64,000 nt of DNA from Cladorrhinum sp. PSN259 (Eukaryota; Ascomycota; Sordariomycetes; Sordariales; Podosporaceae): assembly GCA_033725935.1 (NCBI GenBank), contig MU867066.1:62001-126000 (forward strand), read 5' to 3'. Below the pieces are notes generated by a model. That model was not told the DNA's origin. It made no database searches and saw only the letters and a program-made list of their open reading frames with translations. The first letter of the stretch is position 1; each line of letters opens with the position of its first letter. Made by a program: the position numbers and the translations under genes. Positions 22,992-35,529 of the stretch are shown here, one piece after another.

Positions 22992-23929
22992 GGTGATATT
23001 ATGGAAGAGTTGACTGCTCGGCGAGTGAAGGCAGTGTGTAGGATTGTGCGAAGCAAAGAATAAGTTTTGGGAACTTACGTAGCGAAACCCGCATTTGGCC
23101 ATTAAGCTAGAATTAAGGCTCCTAAAGAAACGAATTTAGGGTTCTGACTAAATAAGGAATTTGAGGGAGAGTCATTTTGGAAATAGCCAGCTTTAAGGAC
23201 AAGCTCCCACTCTGCAACCTCTTGTTTCATTAGTAATAATATATCCGCAGTTAAATATAAATGTTTATTCCTTACTCTTTCCTCAAGCACTATTCGTAAC
23301 ACTACATTTTATATATATCACTCTTATAATGGTGATGTTATGCCCCGTGCGTAATACCTCCCGCACAGAGATCACAGGGTAGTCTATAGCCAAATATTAG
23401 GCTTGGGATGAGAAGACCTATAAGTCCCTAAGCAACTAATCAGGAGGTGTTCGATATGCTCGACGCTAAGATTGCTAAGACCCGTCGAGTATATCGAGCA
23501 CAAGGGATGCTCGATGCGCTCGATAGGTAAGTCTTGAACATATAATACGGTTGTGCCCACGGGGGCACAGGCAATTACTTTTGCTTTTTGACAGTATGGA
23601 TGCTTTTAAGTATATCGAATATAACGAGCAAGGTATAAAATATTTAAGAAAATATTATAGATAGCTTTACTACAAGTAGGGAAAGTAGTAAGTACTTCCT
23701 ACTACGAAGAATCTAGTTTCTCAAGCAAATAATATTACGTTTATTTATCTATAACTTATTATATCGATATTTTATTAAACAACCTATTTTTAACAGTAAC
23801 TTATACCGTCTAAGAACGTCTTATAACCCTTGATTATCCTACCATCTTACCCAAGCATACTGCCTTACAGTCTATATCCCTACTCGGTACAGAGTCTCGA
23901 GTACACTATATCCTCTCTACCGCTACAAA
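22992..23929. other. AT-rich intergenic region, probable RIP-mutated relic
   Basis: No gene seen. From about 23230 the sequence is AT-rich and TA-dense. The phrases TATCGAGCACAAGGGATGCTCGA and GTTCGATATGCTCGACGC (23450-23510) hint at short internal repeats. No element boundaries could be fixed. Confidence 0.45.
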
Positions 23930-26900
23930 TTATTCCAACTTCTCCCGATGGTTGCAAAGGAAGTTTTTAACTTCCCAGTTGCTAACGTCTATAACTAATT
24001 GGGTAACCTTAGCACCATGCTTGATAAGCAGTATAACAATTTCAAGTTTACCAGCCAAGGCTGCCCAATAAAGCGGCGTTCTGTGGTAATCATCCACCTC
24101 GTCCAGGTTAGGAGATGTTTTTAATAAATACTCAACCATGATTTTATCCCCCTTTTGTGCCGCTTGAGAAATTATAGTCCGACCCATTGCATCTTTTAAT
24201 CCGTTAGCGTATGGGATGAGATGATCTCCTAGACCGGGCCGACATGCGAAAAGGGTTAGTAGATCGAATCTCTGAACGTCAGTTAGCTCGTCGAAGATAC
24301 CAGGAACTAGCTGGTCTGCAGCTGCCATTGAAGTAATACACGATACTGCATCATTAAACTTGGCGTATGAAAACAGTTTCTTAAGGATTCGAATCCTAAC
24401 ATCTTTGTCGATGCTGCTCATGCGCAGCCCAAAGGATTCCAACGTCGCAAGCACCCCGTCTCCCGGCCATGGGCAAGCGCTTAAAAGATGTCCGACGTAA
24501 TAATCTAAAAGACTTTGGTCGTTGCCAATTCGTGCGTTAACGTCTGACCGTTTTCTATGAGACGTCGTATGTTTTCGGCCAGCCGAGGACTCTCCGGTGC
24601 GGTAAGCAAAGCGTGCAAAGGTGTCTGACCCCTGCCGTCTCTGATATTGATGCATTTGCTGAGATCCATCTTTAAGAGCTGATCCAATCTCCGGTCTCCA
24701 TATTTGGCGGCCATGTGTAGCGAAGTCCGGCCTTCGTTGTCCTGGGCAGCGATATCCGCTCCATTCTCCAGAAGACTTTCCAGCACGCTGCAAGTATCCG
24801 TACCAGTATTATAATAATAATACGGATCTTTTAAGAGATAGTGAAATGGGGTGAGCCCGAGCTTATCAGGCTGATTGATTGCTCCTTTGAATTCCAGGAA
24901 TCGCTTCAGTTGCCAGTTGTTCTTCCCAGCTGCCACGTGCAGGGCCGTCTTCCCTTCATGATCACATATTTTGACGTTAGCACCCTTCTGTAGCAACCTA
25001 TCAACTCTTTCCAGAGGAGCTTTGAACATTGACGCGAGAATATGCAGCGCAGTCTGTCCTGTATTGTCTTGTTGATTGACGTTGATCATTCTGTCGATAA
25101 GAATGTCGAACCTCTCGTCTGTAGCCCTCGCCGCGAGATGGAGCACAGTTCTTCCATCATTGTCCGTTTCGCCTGGATCTAAATTCCAGTCTAAAAGTGT
25201 CTTCATGGCTATTCCTTCCTCGGGATCTCCTATTTTGCCACTCAAGGCATGGAGGAAGTTGCCACCGTTCCCCGGACAAGCATTCCTCGTTGTAGGATCT
25301 TTAAACAGCTGAAGGAGCCTCAGTCTCTCCTGCCCTGGGGTTGCCGGGGACAGATAATTCACGCGAGCACCGGGACTCAGGAGCACCTCAAGTGCATGCC
25401 TTCCATTCTCATCGGTCAATGCCATGTTGATGTTGTGTTTTAATAGGAGTGTTGCCATGTTGTAATTTCCCTCCTCGCAAGCAAGATGAAGTACGCTCTG
25501 GCCTTCTTTATTAACAATGTTATCATCGACGAGTCCTTGGTCCAGAAAGAAATTGACGAATCGCGAAGAGGATGCCCTTACTGCGAAATGAAATGCATGA
25601 CTTGACATCTGATTTTCCTTCGTCAGGACTGCTGGGAGAGTCGCCAAGTACTTTGCGCATTGAAGAGCATCGTAATCGGCTGCTGTTTTTAAAGGGGACC
25701 AGTAATCTTCGGTATACAGTGGAAGACATGGATCTACTCCAAGCTCCTCGATGAGAAACTTCATGGTCTCTAAACAGTCTCTTTCTATAGCCGCGTGCAA
25801 TTGTTTAGCCGTAGATTTTGTTCGAAATAGGACATTCACTAGCTGCTTATTCCTAGCTGCAGCAGCGATGTCCATTGGCGTGCGTCTCTCATGATCGAGT
25901 CGGGTTGGGTCGGCTTCAGCCCTAAGGAGATATTCCGTAGCTTCCACGTGTCCATAATATACGGCAGTGTGCAGCACGTTACTCTGGCGTACTAGCGTTG
26001 GGTCCCTCACTGGGTGCCTAATATATGGTCTGGGCATAATCTGCCCCGCTTTCTGCGAGGCGTGGAGGTCGGCTTTGCCTTTTTCAACAAGGAATTTCAT
26101 TGTAGCAACGACTCCAGTGCTCGCTGCGACATCAAGAACAGTATTTCCCCAGTCATCGCGGCTGTCTGCTTTGTGTCCCATACTCAGAAGCATCTCAACG
26201 ACATTGGTAAGTCCGACGGCGGCCGCGAAGTGAAGAGCTTCCTGTTTGCCGTAATTCTGAGAGGGGTCTTTAAGCGACCAAAATCGTGCGATCCAATGGC
26301 TTCCTAAGCCAGTGGACAAGAAGTTTGCGAAACTGCGACTCTCTGAAGCGACTTCTCTGACATGCTCGTGACAGTTTTCGAAGCAGTATGTGAGCAGTGG
26401 AAAGTTTGTAGACTCATCGGTGCCGGTGCCCCAGGACTTTGGTAGCTGAATCTCTTGAGGTTTTGAGCCAGCGGAATCACCAACCGATTCTCCATTCACG
26501 CTGGCTTCAGATTTCGCAGATATTTGGAGATATCGTAGACAATATCGAAATATCTTTCCGTGGATCTCGCTATAGTGTAGATAGATAGGCCTCGGGGAGC
26601 TTTTGCCATAGAGACCCTCCAACAGCCAGGCTTGTGGGGCGGAGAGATCCGAGTCGTCCAGGACCGGCTTCGTATTCAACAGGAATTCTCGTACTGAGTG
26701 GTGTGCGAGACACACGATTTGATTGTCGCCTTTGTCTTTGATTTTGAGCAGCGGGCCGACAAGCTCCACCACGCCTCGGTCTCCCAACAGGTCGAAACTA
26801 ATGTTAGATCTCAGAGGAAGATAGTCGTCTGGGTTTGAGGACAAGGCAACCGCAGACGAGAGCTCTTTGACAGCCAATGGTCGCATGCTGAATACGACCC

Positions 26901-28988
26901 ATGATAGGACTGCGCATGTTAGAGCTCTGTGTTCGGGGTGCACCAGATCCAAGGCCGATCGGTACGCTCCCAACAGGCTGTCTGGCAACCGATCCAAGAC
27001 GCCGCGGATGTTGTCTTCAGTACCTTGAACAGACTTGAGGCTCTCTACCGCCATGACTGGCAACAGATACATTCCTTTTGATGCGAAAATAAGCTTTTCA
27101 GTTATCATAGCGTCGCACTGCACAAAGCCCCGGCGTTTCTTGCATAGTTGCCCGACCTTCTCTTTGATGAATGTGCAGACGCTCTGTTCATGCTCCTGTT
27201 CCTCATCCAGGTCGACCGAGACGATGTCGGAGAATCCCGCAGCCGACAGAGTCTCTTGGTCAGGTCTGCTAATCAGGAGAATCTTGATGGGGGCACGCGA
27301 CTTGTTCTCGAGGATCTGAGACAGAGAGGACAGTATCTTATCTCGGGTGCCGTCTGCTTGATCGAGAGCGTCAATGACGTAGACTGTCGGATGTCGACAC
27401 TGAGTAGCGAGCTTCTCAAATACTTGTCTCAATCGACTCTCTCTCCAAGGCCTCAATTTGTTCAAGCCACCTGCCATTCCTGATTCCGAAGTTATGGTGG
27501 GAAAGAGTGAGGAGTCGGCCAGCAGCAGTTGATGCATGAGGGTGGACCACGCGGACGAGGCTGAGCGACTGTCAATCCGATCTTGGAAGGTGAAAATGAG
27601 AGGCTGAAACTTGGATATGTTGCGCAGACCTGAGCGATATAAGAAAGCAGCCAGCACCGTCTTTCCGTACCCAGGAGGACCAAAGATGTGCATGACGTGA
27701 TTTTCCGTTGAGGTCAGCCACCGGGGAAGCTTTTCATCTAGTATCCAGCGGACTGTGTTTGCGAATGGTTCTTCGATCCCGTCGAGCATATCCTCCGGGT
27801 CGACTGCCGAAAGGCTCGCGAGTAGCTGTTCTTGTTGGTTCGATAACTCTGTGCTTATAGTGTTAGTGTGGATGGCAAACAGTCTGAAAAAGCTGATGTA
27901 ATTTGGAAAACTACATGTAGCTACAAGTAGGAACTTTTCAACAATCCAAGTGCCAAGTCCAGAAATGATGTCGTCAAGATTGAAAACAGCGGCACATACG
28001 GTTGCTATCCACTTGTGGGATTAGGCGCTTAATGGCCTTCCAAACGGCCTCAAACCCTTCATCGTCGGGTCTGGAAAACCTGCACATGTCCATGTGGTTG
28101 CCTTCGATGGGAATAGACTCTTCTTGGGTTATATTCATCGTACTCGAGTCCTTGTCGACAACCTAGGCACAGTTAGCCACGTGCACAACTCGACAGACCG
28201 CTCAGTAGGAGCGCTTGCACAAAGGGACTTACCAACGGGATCCCTCTGACCCTGTTTTCCTCATAAAAGCTCTTGAAGGAGTACTTGGCGGCAATCCTCA
28301 CAAAATCTTCCGAGAGCTCCAAGAGATCGTTCCCATTCTTCTTGAGGAGATCCAGGAATTCTTTTTTGGGGGTCAAGAATGCGACTTTTGCGACTGCGGC
28401 CAAAACACTTGCCCATTTTGCTAGGCTGGGGCCTCTATGAGGAGTGCCCATGAACACAACGCCCTGTGTGTGCTCAGAAATTGAAGAGTATTCTTGGTCA
28501 ATCGCGGCAGTCAAAAGGGCCTGCTTCGCGACTAGCCCTCCCATGCTATGGCAGACGAAGACGAGTGGGCGATTGCACTCCTAGACAAGAAGCAAGTCCC
28601 GATGAGTTGGTATTCACAAGCAAAAAAGGGCTTCAACTTACGTCCAGCTCTTCTCTCTTGTCCCTCAGGCTAGTGAGAAGCTTCTTGGCGTGATCTCGTA
28701 TTCCATAAGTGGAAGTACTCAGGAAATCGGCATTGTAGCCGAATGTCATGATACGGGCGTGCGGCACTATCGGTCCAAGTAAGTCCAGCGGCCAGAACAC
28801 ACCATCTTTGCTCCAAGTAGACAGCCGATCACCGTTCAGGCCATGCACGAAGACGATACTGTTACAGTTTCAGCTTTGATCTACTTTTTAAGGAGAGGAT
28901 AGTCTTACTCAACTGTTGGTCGTCCATGCTTCAGTTCCCGGTCACTCCCTACCTGTTGGCAGACCTTCAAGCCCCGTTCGCGAGACAT
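23930..28988 (-). CDS. STAND/NLR-like protein: lipase-like domain, NACHT, ankyrin repeats (one frameshift)
   Basis: Exons 28988-28909, 28858-28642, 28580-28233, 28162-28000 and 27848-23930; about 1575 residues if a one-base shift is ignored. The N-terminal alpha/beta-hydrolase domain shows IVFVHGLNGD, the nucleophile elbow CHSMGG (about 109-114) and GTPHRGPS. A NACHT NTPase follows, with Walker A GPPGYGKT (about 326-333) and Walker B VYVIDALDQAD. Many ankyrin repeats run from about residue 800 to the end. At 24544-24550 the frame shifts by one base (GGTCA where GGGTCA is expected) inside an ankyrin repeat, and open sequence goes on for some 200 residues to 23930. A 44-bp pseudo-intron could also bridge it. 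Architecture fits fungal NLR-like immune and heterokaryon-incompatibility receptors: repeats sense, NACHT oligomerises, the lipase-like domain acts. Confidence 0.82.
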
Positions 28989-30487
28989 AGCAAGTGGGGC
29001 ACCAGTAAATTTCGCACGCACTATCCACGAGTCGCTCTTAGATGGGATATATACGGAAATGTGCAGCCTGGGATTCGGTTCGTAACGCTGAGGGCGACGG
29101 ACGAAGTCTGCTACCGGGATTACCTCGGCTTATAAAACGGCCGCAGCCGTGTGGTTACACAAGCTTGCTACTAGCCCTGCATATGCAGGTCGCAAATGTG
29201 GTTGAGGCGGAGGAGGCGGTTAATGAACTGTCATAGAAGCCGGGCAATAGCTTGGATCTTGGCTCTCGTCCTCTTGCAATTAAAGGCAATTTTGCGGCTT
29301 AGCATCTCGCATAATGCATTTGGCATCACAAAGATTGCTGATCCAATATCGTCAGAAGAATTTATACGGTCACTACCATGAATTGCTACATTAAGAAAAA
29401 ACTGAAATCTTGTGGCTATAGGTAGCCCAGGACATGCTGCTAGGAAGATAGAACCTGGAACAAGCTTTGCAATATAGAGTGGCACGAGAGAATCTAGGGA
29501 CGAGCTGGAAGAGAGAAGAACTGCAAATAGAAATTAGTTACATTTACATGTAGCGTTTGACAAGATTCTCTCAAAGAAGCGAATGTGTTAAAAATCTCTC
29601 CATCAAACCACAGGAAGTTATACCAAAGAGCAATAGTCATGTAATGTTGACAGCTGAAGAATCTGCTAGAATTCTCGCTTACCTTGATTGCGTTGCGGAT
29701 GAAAGGGGTAGAGAGGATTGCGTACAGCTTAAATCTCGCTGAGATTGAACAGCAGGCTTACATGTATGCTGGGCCGATGTAGGAGCTGTTTGGTTTGATA
29801 AAGCTAAGTCGAACATTTTTGGAGCTGCCTCCTTGCGGACGGACAGCTTGGATATTTAACTGAACATCATCGTTAAATATCAAGGATGCGATCTCATCAA
29901 CGTTATTTTGCAACGTGCCCTCTTATTTCAGTTCGTTTATTTGTTGATATTTATAGAAGCACTAAGGTTCATTGAGTTAACCAGATCCTCGGATGTTGGA
30001 GAAATCACATTACCCGACATATTGGATGGAACGGCAAATTTGTAACGGCAATATCAACAGCACCACATTCCGCACTTTGCACCATCAACTTGATTGGCTC
30101 GCCTCTTTTCTCAGCTGGGATGTTGACAACAATAGAAAACCTGTAAATTGCGACAACCCGCCGACCAGGTCTTGCCAGTTTGTTTTTAGACCTTTTGCCC
30201 CGCTTAACTACATATCCTACCTTATATACTGACTTTGCATCTTCCGTGATATATATTGTGACAATATCCGCCGTCATCCTCTTCTGCTCTGCCAAGCGAT
30301 CCGGGTATAAGATACCGGAGAAATTGTTTGCATTGGTTACACTTCTGTGAAGGATAAGAACCTCGCTGTTCCCCGCTAGAGACGGAGAACAGCAGTCAAA
30401 CAGAAAGCAGCTCATTATCGTCTGAACTTTGCTCTGTTCGTCTGACAATTCTTTTGCCTAGCTCCATACAACATCGTCTCTGCCAAA
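28989..30487. other. Intergenic with possible uncharacterised minus-strand coding relic
   Basis: On the minus strand a 147-codon frame (30448-30005) and an 84-codon frame (29485-29231) look more protein-like than their surroundings. A good branch point plus acceptor (TAACTAATTTCTATTTGCAG) lies just upstream of the second. I could not join them into one gene or recognise a family, so they are not called as CDS. They might be a fast-evolving gene or a relic. Confidence 0.25.
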
Positions 30488-31044
30488 ATGATTTCACAGG
30501 TCCTCCTCACTCTCGGCTTAGCTGCCAGGTTAGTCGGAGCACACCCATCTCAAGATGAATTCGATCCGTCTAATAAGAAGCTAGTGCCGTATTGGGTCAA
30601 CAAATCACATTAACACCTACCACAATCAAAACTGGACGAACAGAGGGGCTCCCAACAATTACGGTAACCGTCACGACAACAGCAAGCTATATTCGAGAGG
30701 TCACGGCAACCAATACAGCAACCATCACTAAAACGGCGGCTCCATCAACAATTACCAGCACCAGCACCCGCACAGTAAGCTCTGTGATAACATCTACCGT
30801 GAAGCAAACGGTGACCCAAAGTTGCGGAAATCCTGCTGCTCCTTGCCCCACTGTCACAACAACGGCCACAGCTTGCAGGAGCTGTCTCGTCCCAGCATGC
30901 ACCGTCACTGAAGCATTAACTCGGCCATGCGGATGCACTGGCGCACTGCCAACCAAGGCCCTATCCTTCCCATGCAACGACCCTGACTCATGCAACAACA
31001 TTGGGTGCACAACTGTTTATGCAGTTCAGACGGCGAGGTGTTAG
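30488..31044 (+). CDS. Secreted Thr-rich, Cys-rich protein
   Basis: Two exons, 30488-30528 and 30585-31044, give 166 residues. The 56-bp intron was chosen because it joins MISQVLLTLGLAA to SAVLGQQ, making a complete signal peptide cut near residue 18. The mature part begins with a Thr/Val/Ser-rich stretch of about 80 residues likely to be O-glycosylated. A C-terminal region with 11 cysteines follows (pairs such as CRSC and CGC). There is no GPI-type tail. The layout fits a secreted or wall-associated small protein, possibly an effector or adhesin-like factor. No family is recognised. The Cys pattern suggests a disulfide-rich module. Confidence 0.7.
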
Positions 31045-32079
31045 AGTAGCTGGGGAATTACACGATATGGATTTTGAGAATTACGTGTCATCTTTTGTTA
31101 CTGTATATAAGGCAAGGATTAAAGAAAAACGATTGTTCTTGGCGCCAACCTGGATCAACAGATTCCGCTACTTTTTTAGTGTAGATGCAATTTTCATCCA
31201 AGCACAACAATCTGCAGCCGTTGAACAAAAGTTGCATTTTGGCGGGCTTGAAACGCATGGGCGTGGCACACAGCCGCCGTGGTTGCCTGCCCCAAACAAT
31301 TCCATTGGCTAAATGACTCCAACCCCTGACACCCCACAAAGTCTAAATTTGGGACGTGGACTTTGGATTTTCCGTTCCTGACCCTGGTGATACCATGGAA
31401 TCAGCCTGGGTCCCACTCGTCAAGGCGACCGTGTTGGAGAGTTGCCTGTTGGAACTGAGGATGCATGACTTGACAGTTGTTGAGCTGGCATTATCTGTTT
31501 GACAGGATGGCACGTGGTCTTTTGTTTTGACAAGCTGAGTCATTGGCTTTGGTTTTTGAACTGGTTTCCGTTTTTGGCATGCAGATTTCACTTGATAAAC
31601 AAATGCTGGGCGCTTGGATGTTTTGCTGCAATAATGTGGACGGGAAAGAGGTTGGCGACGGGTGCAGAGCCAACCGCATTGATACCGGATAGCGCTGTGC
31701 CCGAGCCCCGCCTCTTGGGTCGCCGGCCCTTTCCAGTCCTCCACGTGGGCCATGATAAGTCGCGGGATTCCCTAGCCAGATTTCCAAAATGCCAAAAGCG
31801 AAAGAGGTGTTTCTTTGTTCCATACCTTCTCCTGTTATTGGGTTAGTGCAACGTCAGTCACTCAGTCATCCAATCTCGTGCTCAACTTTGGCAGCATTTA
31901 CGCCTGACGCTAGACAAGTCTTGCCAAAACACAGCCCAAACAGTCACAAGACTGTCCAAGTCGACCTGTTGATGCAGGTATACTTATAGTAAGTCAACCC
32001 ACCTCCTGCCAAGCTGAACAGCATCATTGCATCCATCCAGTCTCGACGTCTCTTTCCAACACTACAAAATACCATCAAG
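31045..32079. other. Intergenic, no gene seen
   Basis: Open frames on both strands around 31340-31850 overlap each other and show no domain. The stretch includes the 5' region of the FAD protein at 32080. Confidence 0.45.
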
Positions 32080-34947
32080 ATGCCTTCGAGGATTTCTTTG
32101 TCCTTGCTAACCAAGGGTTCAGATCCCCAATCTCGATCGAGCTCACCACCAATAAAATTTGCTCCGGAGGAGTGTGGGCAGCCATTTTTTGCAGCAAGAC
32201 ACCACAAACAAAAACGTCAGAAAAAGCCTTCTTCCTCTCGCATCATGCCGAGTGGCAAAGTAGTCTCACCTGGTCACGGAGGCTTCAGTCTGCGTCGCCT
32301 GGGCGCAAACCTCTCCGTCAGTTCTCCTCCCCCAGGTGCAACAACGACGGCAACTTCAAACGGCGACTCCCCTGCAAGCAACCAGGAAGACATCATCTGC
32401 TTCCCAAAGGTTTACGAGGATGCCTGGGGTGGACAAGATTCAATCCGCACCGACATCGATCGAGCACGGATATTCCTCTACCGCATCGCTTCCATGAGCG
32501 GCGACACCTTCATCACCAACTCGCTCCGCAACATCATTGGCGATCCAACGCATAGTCGGACTGTTCCATCACTTGCCTTGGCGGTCCAGACGATAATCTA
32601 CAAAAATTACCACGCCACATTCGCTACCACTCCTTTGCTCCAAGCAGTGCGCTTCATGCTAATTAGGGCCAATATCCCTTCAACAGCCAATCATTATGGC
32701 GCAGAACGTGAAAAATGCCGAGCCGTGCTGGACTTTTTCTTCGACCCTTCAATCCACCGGAACCTCAACCCATTACCACCCGGCGAGCTGATCAAGTACG
32801 CATACCCATCATCCGGTCGTCTCAGAGTTTGCATCGTAGGAGGTGGACCAACAGGACTTGCATCTGCCATTTCTTTGGCCGAAAAGGGCGCCGGAAAGGT
32901 TGAGGTGCACGTTTGGGAACGGAGATGGGTCGTGCGGGCAGATGGCGTGGTCGATTACCCTCCAACTGCCAAGCGCCGTGACCAGGTCGTCACACTTCAG
33001 GACACGGTGACCAATCTCCTCAGCCCACGATCCTATCAGGCCCTCTTTGCCGGTCGACCAGAAAGAGTTTGGCCGGGCAGTGCCAACATCCAGATTCGCA
33101 AAGTGGAAGATCGTTTTCTCCAGCACTGCCAGACAGAAGAGTTCCGCGGACTGATCCATCTTCACGCAGAGGGAATGACCAAGGAAGAACTTGCTGCTGG
33201 CAAGGCCGGCGACTTTCACGTCCTCCTAGGGACAGATGGGGCAGCAAGTTGGGTCAGAAAGAATTACTTCCGTGGTTATGAGAAAGAACGAGGACGGAGT
33301 TACGCACTGGGCTTGGCATTCGATCGAGGTTCAAAAGCAGGGCTGCCGTGGAGTCAGCCCCTGAACATGTTTTTGACGCTCGGACAAACGCGGTACCTTC
33401 TCAACGCCAGCGACCATGACGGGAGAGGATATCTCAACATGCAGCTTACCGAAGAGGAGTGGGACAAGATGGTCAGTATTGACGGCCAACCAATTCACTT
33501 CGGCAGACCTGGATGCTTTCGACGGCCTGATGGAAGGGTGCCCGAAGGTTTCACTGAGAGTCAGGTGTTTGCGCCGTCTGAAGATAGAGGTTCAAATCTG
33601 TGGAAATCCATTGAAGATGGCTTAAAGTTATTTGGGTTCAAGGAAAGCGAGGTCATCAATGTCGTCCGCATTCCTATTGTTGTCCAAGCTGTCAGGGAGG
33701 GTGTGCAGATGCTGCCACTTGAAGACTCACGATCCGTTCGTCGACCACATGGGCTTGTTGCTGTGGCCGGCGATGCAGCAATGACGGTCCACTTCTGGCC
33801 TGGTCGCGGTCTGAACAGCGGCATCAAATCTGGTATTGCACTTGGAGACGAGATCTGCCATGCCCTCAGAGGCGGAAGATTTGCTGGACTGGAGCTCAGG
33901 GCCATGAAGGAGTACAATGACTTCATCATGAAGCTGCAGAATCGTGAACATGACAAACGCAGCATTCCAATTCTCAATCAGTCTGGCACACCAGAGACCC
34001 TTGGCTGGCTGTTGAGCAATGCACAGTCTGTCCCAGATGAGGTTGCTGTAGAGTGGTAAGTGAAGTTTATCCCATAAAACTCATTAATAACTTGAATTGT
34101 AAGCTAACAGCGCACGTCTTCCTTTAGGCTTGTGGGTGCAATGACGCAAATCGCAGATCGTCTCGAGCAACGCCCAGACTGGTACTTCCCCCACGAAGCA
34201 AACATTGAGCCACAGATCCGAATCGTCCTTCGTCAACTCCACAGTCTCACTCTTCGCGAGATGGCCGTCAGCTTCCCCTGGCCAACTCGAGAAATGGCCG
34301 GAGCCGAGGTTCTTCCGATCAGATCAATGAAGCCCGAGGAGAAACAAAAGTGGCTGCAGTCACTGTGGGGAATTATCAACAGTGAAAAGAAGAAGGACCC
34401 AGCCCGTGGGCGCTCACCCAACCCAGCAGTGTCCAAAGCTCGCTTTGAGGCACCACGACTTGGCGATAGGGCACGATCCAAATCTCCAATGCCAAACAGA
34501 AGCGCACAGGCATCTCCCAGTATCTCGCCCGTGTCTGTTCAGATCGATGCTCTGAACTTGAACTCGCTGTCACTGGGTGATTCTGTCGCTGGTTCTTTAC
34601 GGAGGAGCAATGCAGCAAAATTGTCTCCCGATCCCACGGCACAGTCTGGTTTGGAGAGATCGAGGCGGTACAGCTACAACAACAGTCTGTCAGTTCCTGG
34701 TGCCAATGAGAACGGAGACTACAAGTATCAGGCATACCAACCTTCTGGTGTAGATGTATATCTCACCAATGGAGAGGACAGATATGCGCGACCAAGGTCT
34801 CCACAAGCAGTAAGTCCCATGTCTGCGAATGGTGGGACCGATGCCGGCGTGGGCTTGACCAGGCTGCTGAGCGTTAAGAAGCCCAACGCATCTGTCTTGT
34901 CGGAGGCTATGGCGTTGGCATTGTTCAGAGTGGATGAGGACAAATGA
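32080..34947 (+). CDS. Large FAD-binding monooxygenase-like protein (MICAL-like FAD domain)
   Basis: Two exons, 32080-34055 and 34128-34947, give 931 residues; the 72-bp intron splits a Trp codon. The first 245 residues form a poorly conserved extension, with a basic, Ser-rich start and then a helical stretch. The Rossmann motif CIVGGGPTGLASAISLAEKG begins near residue 246. Later come RRDQVVTLQ, LLGTDGAASWVRK and VAVAGDAAMTVHFWPGRGLNSG, the second FAD-binding motif. The VTLQ and GRGLN elements recall the FAD domain of MICAL proteins more than ordinary phenol hydroxylases. The C-terminal 200 residues are Ser/Pro-rich and probably disordered. No membrane segment is seen. Substrate, possibly a protein methionine or a small molecule, cannot be inferred. 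Confidence 0.8.
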
Positions 34948-35529
34948 GGAGAGGTAGAACGGAGGGGCTGTAGTGGGATATATATAATAAGTCGCACCTA
35001 TACTATGATATTTCTTTTGTCATTAGCTAGATTATCTAGAAAGATGCCAGTAACATATCGATACCATAAACGAGATTAAGAATGCGAATAAATCAAGATT
35101 TTCATCTCGTTTACTCCATTTTATATACTTGGCTCTATATTTCATCTATCTCTATCATCTTTGACTGGTAACCCCCCTTTCCACGCATGATGGATACCTC
35201 TGATTATTATAGCTTTACCTGACCTCCCTGGTAAATAAGATCCCGGTGAAAGTTCTGATCTTCCTGCCAGACCAGAAGTCTTCTTTGCTACTGGGCACTG
35301 AAAACAGCGGGGCCTGACCGGATTAATTATTATTAACAGTCTTAGCAAAAGTTGTGATTTCGCAATTCAATACAACTTGGAATTTTAGTAACGTAATTCG
35401 GGTGTAGATGTTATAATTTAACGCAACTTAGGCTTTAAGTTGCGTTGAGTTGCGTTATTGCGAGTCTTGGTCTTACGATAAGTACCAGGTAATTGATAAT
35501 TCCCTAGGTACCCAGTACGCAGGGATAGT
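34948..35529. other. AT-rich intergenic region 3' of the FAD protein
   Basis: No gene. It includes the left member of the inverted-repeat pair that flanks the HET gene (35346-35466). Confidence 0.5.
35346..35466 (+). repeat. Left inverted repeat flanking the HET gene
   Basis: A region of about 120 bp with repeated TTGCGTT/AACGCAACT words. It starts AAAAGTTGTGATTTCGCAA and ends GTTATTGCGAGTC. Its reverse complement aligns end to end, imperfectly, with 37645-37752. Confidence 0.6.

Noticed and set aside
31343..31846. Overlapping open frames on both strands (110-136 codons)
   Set aside because: No domain, no signal peptide and mutual overlap; treated as intergenic.
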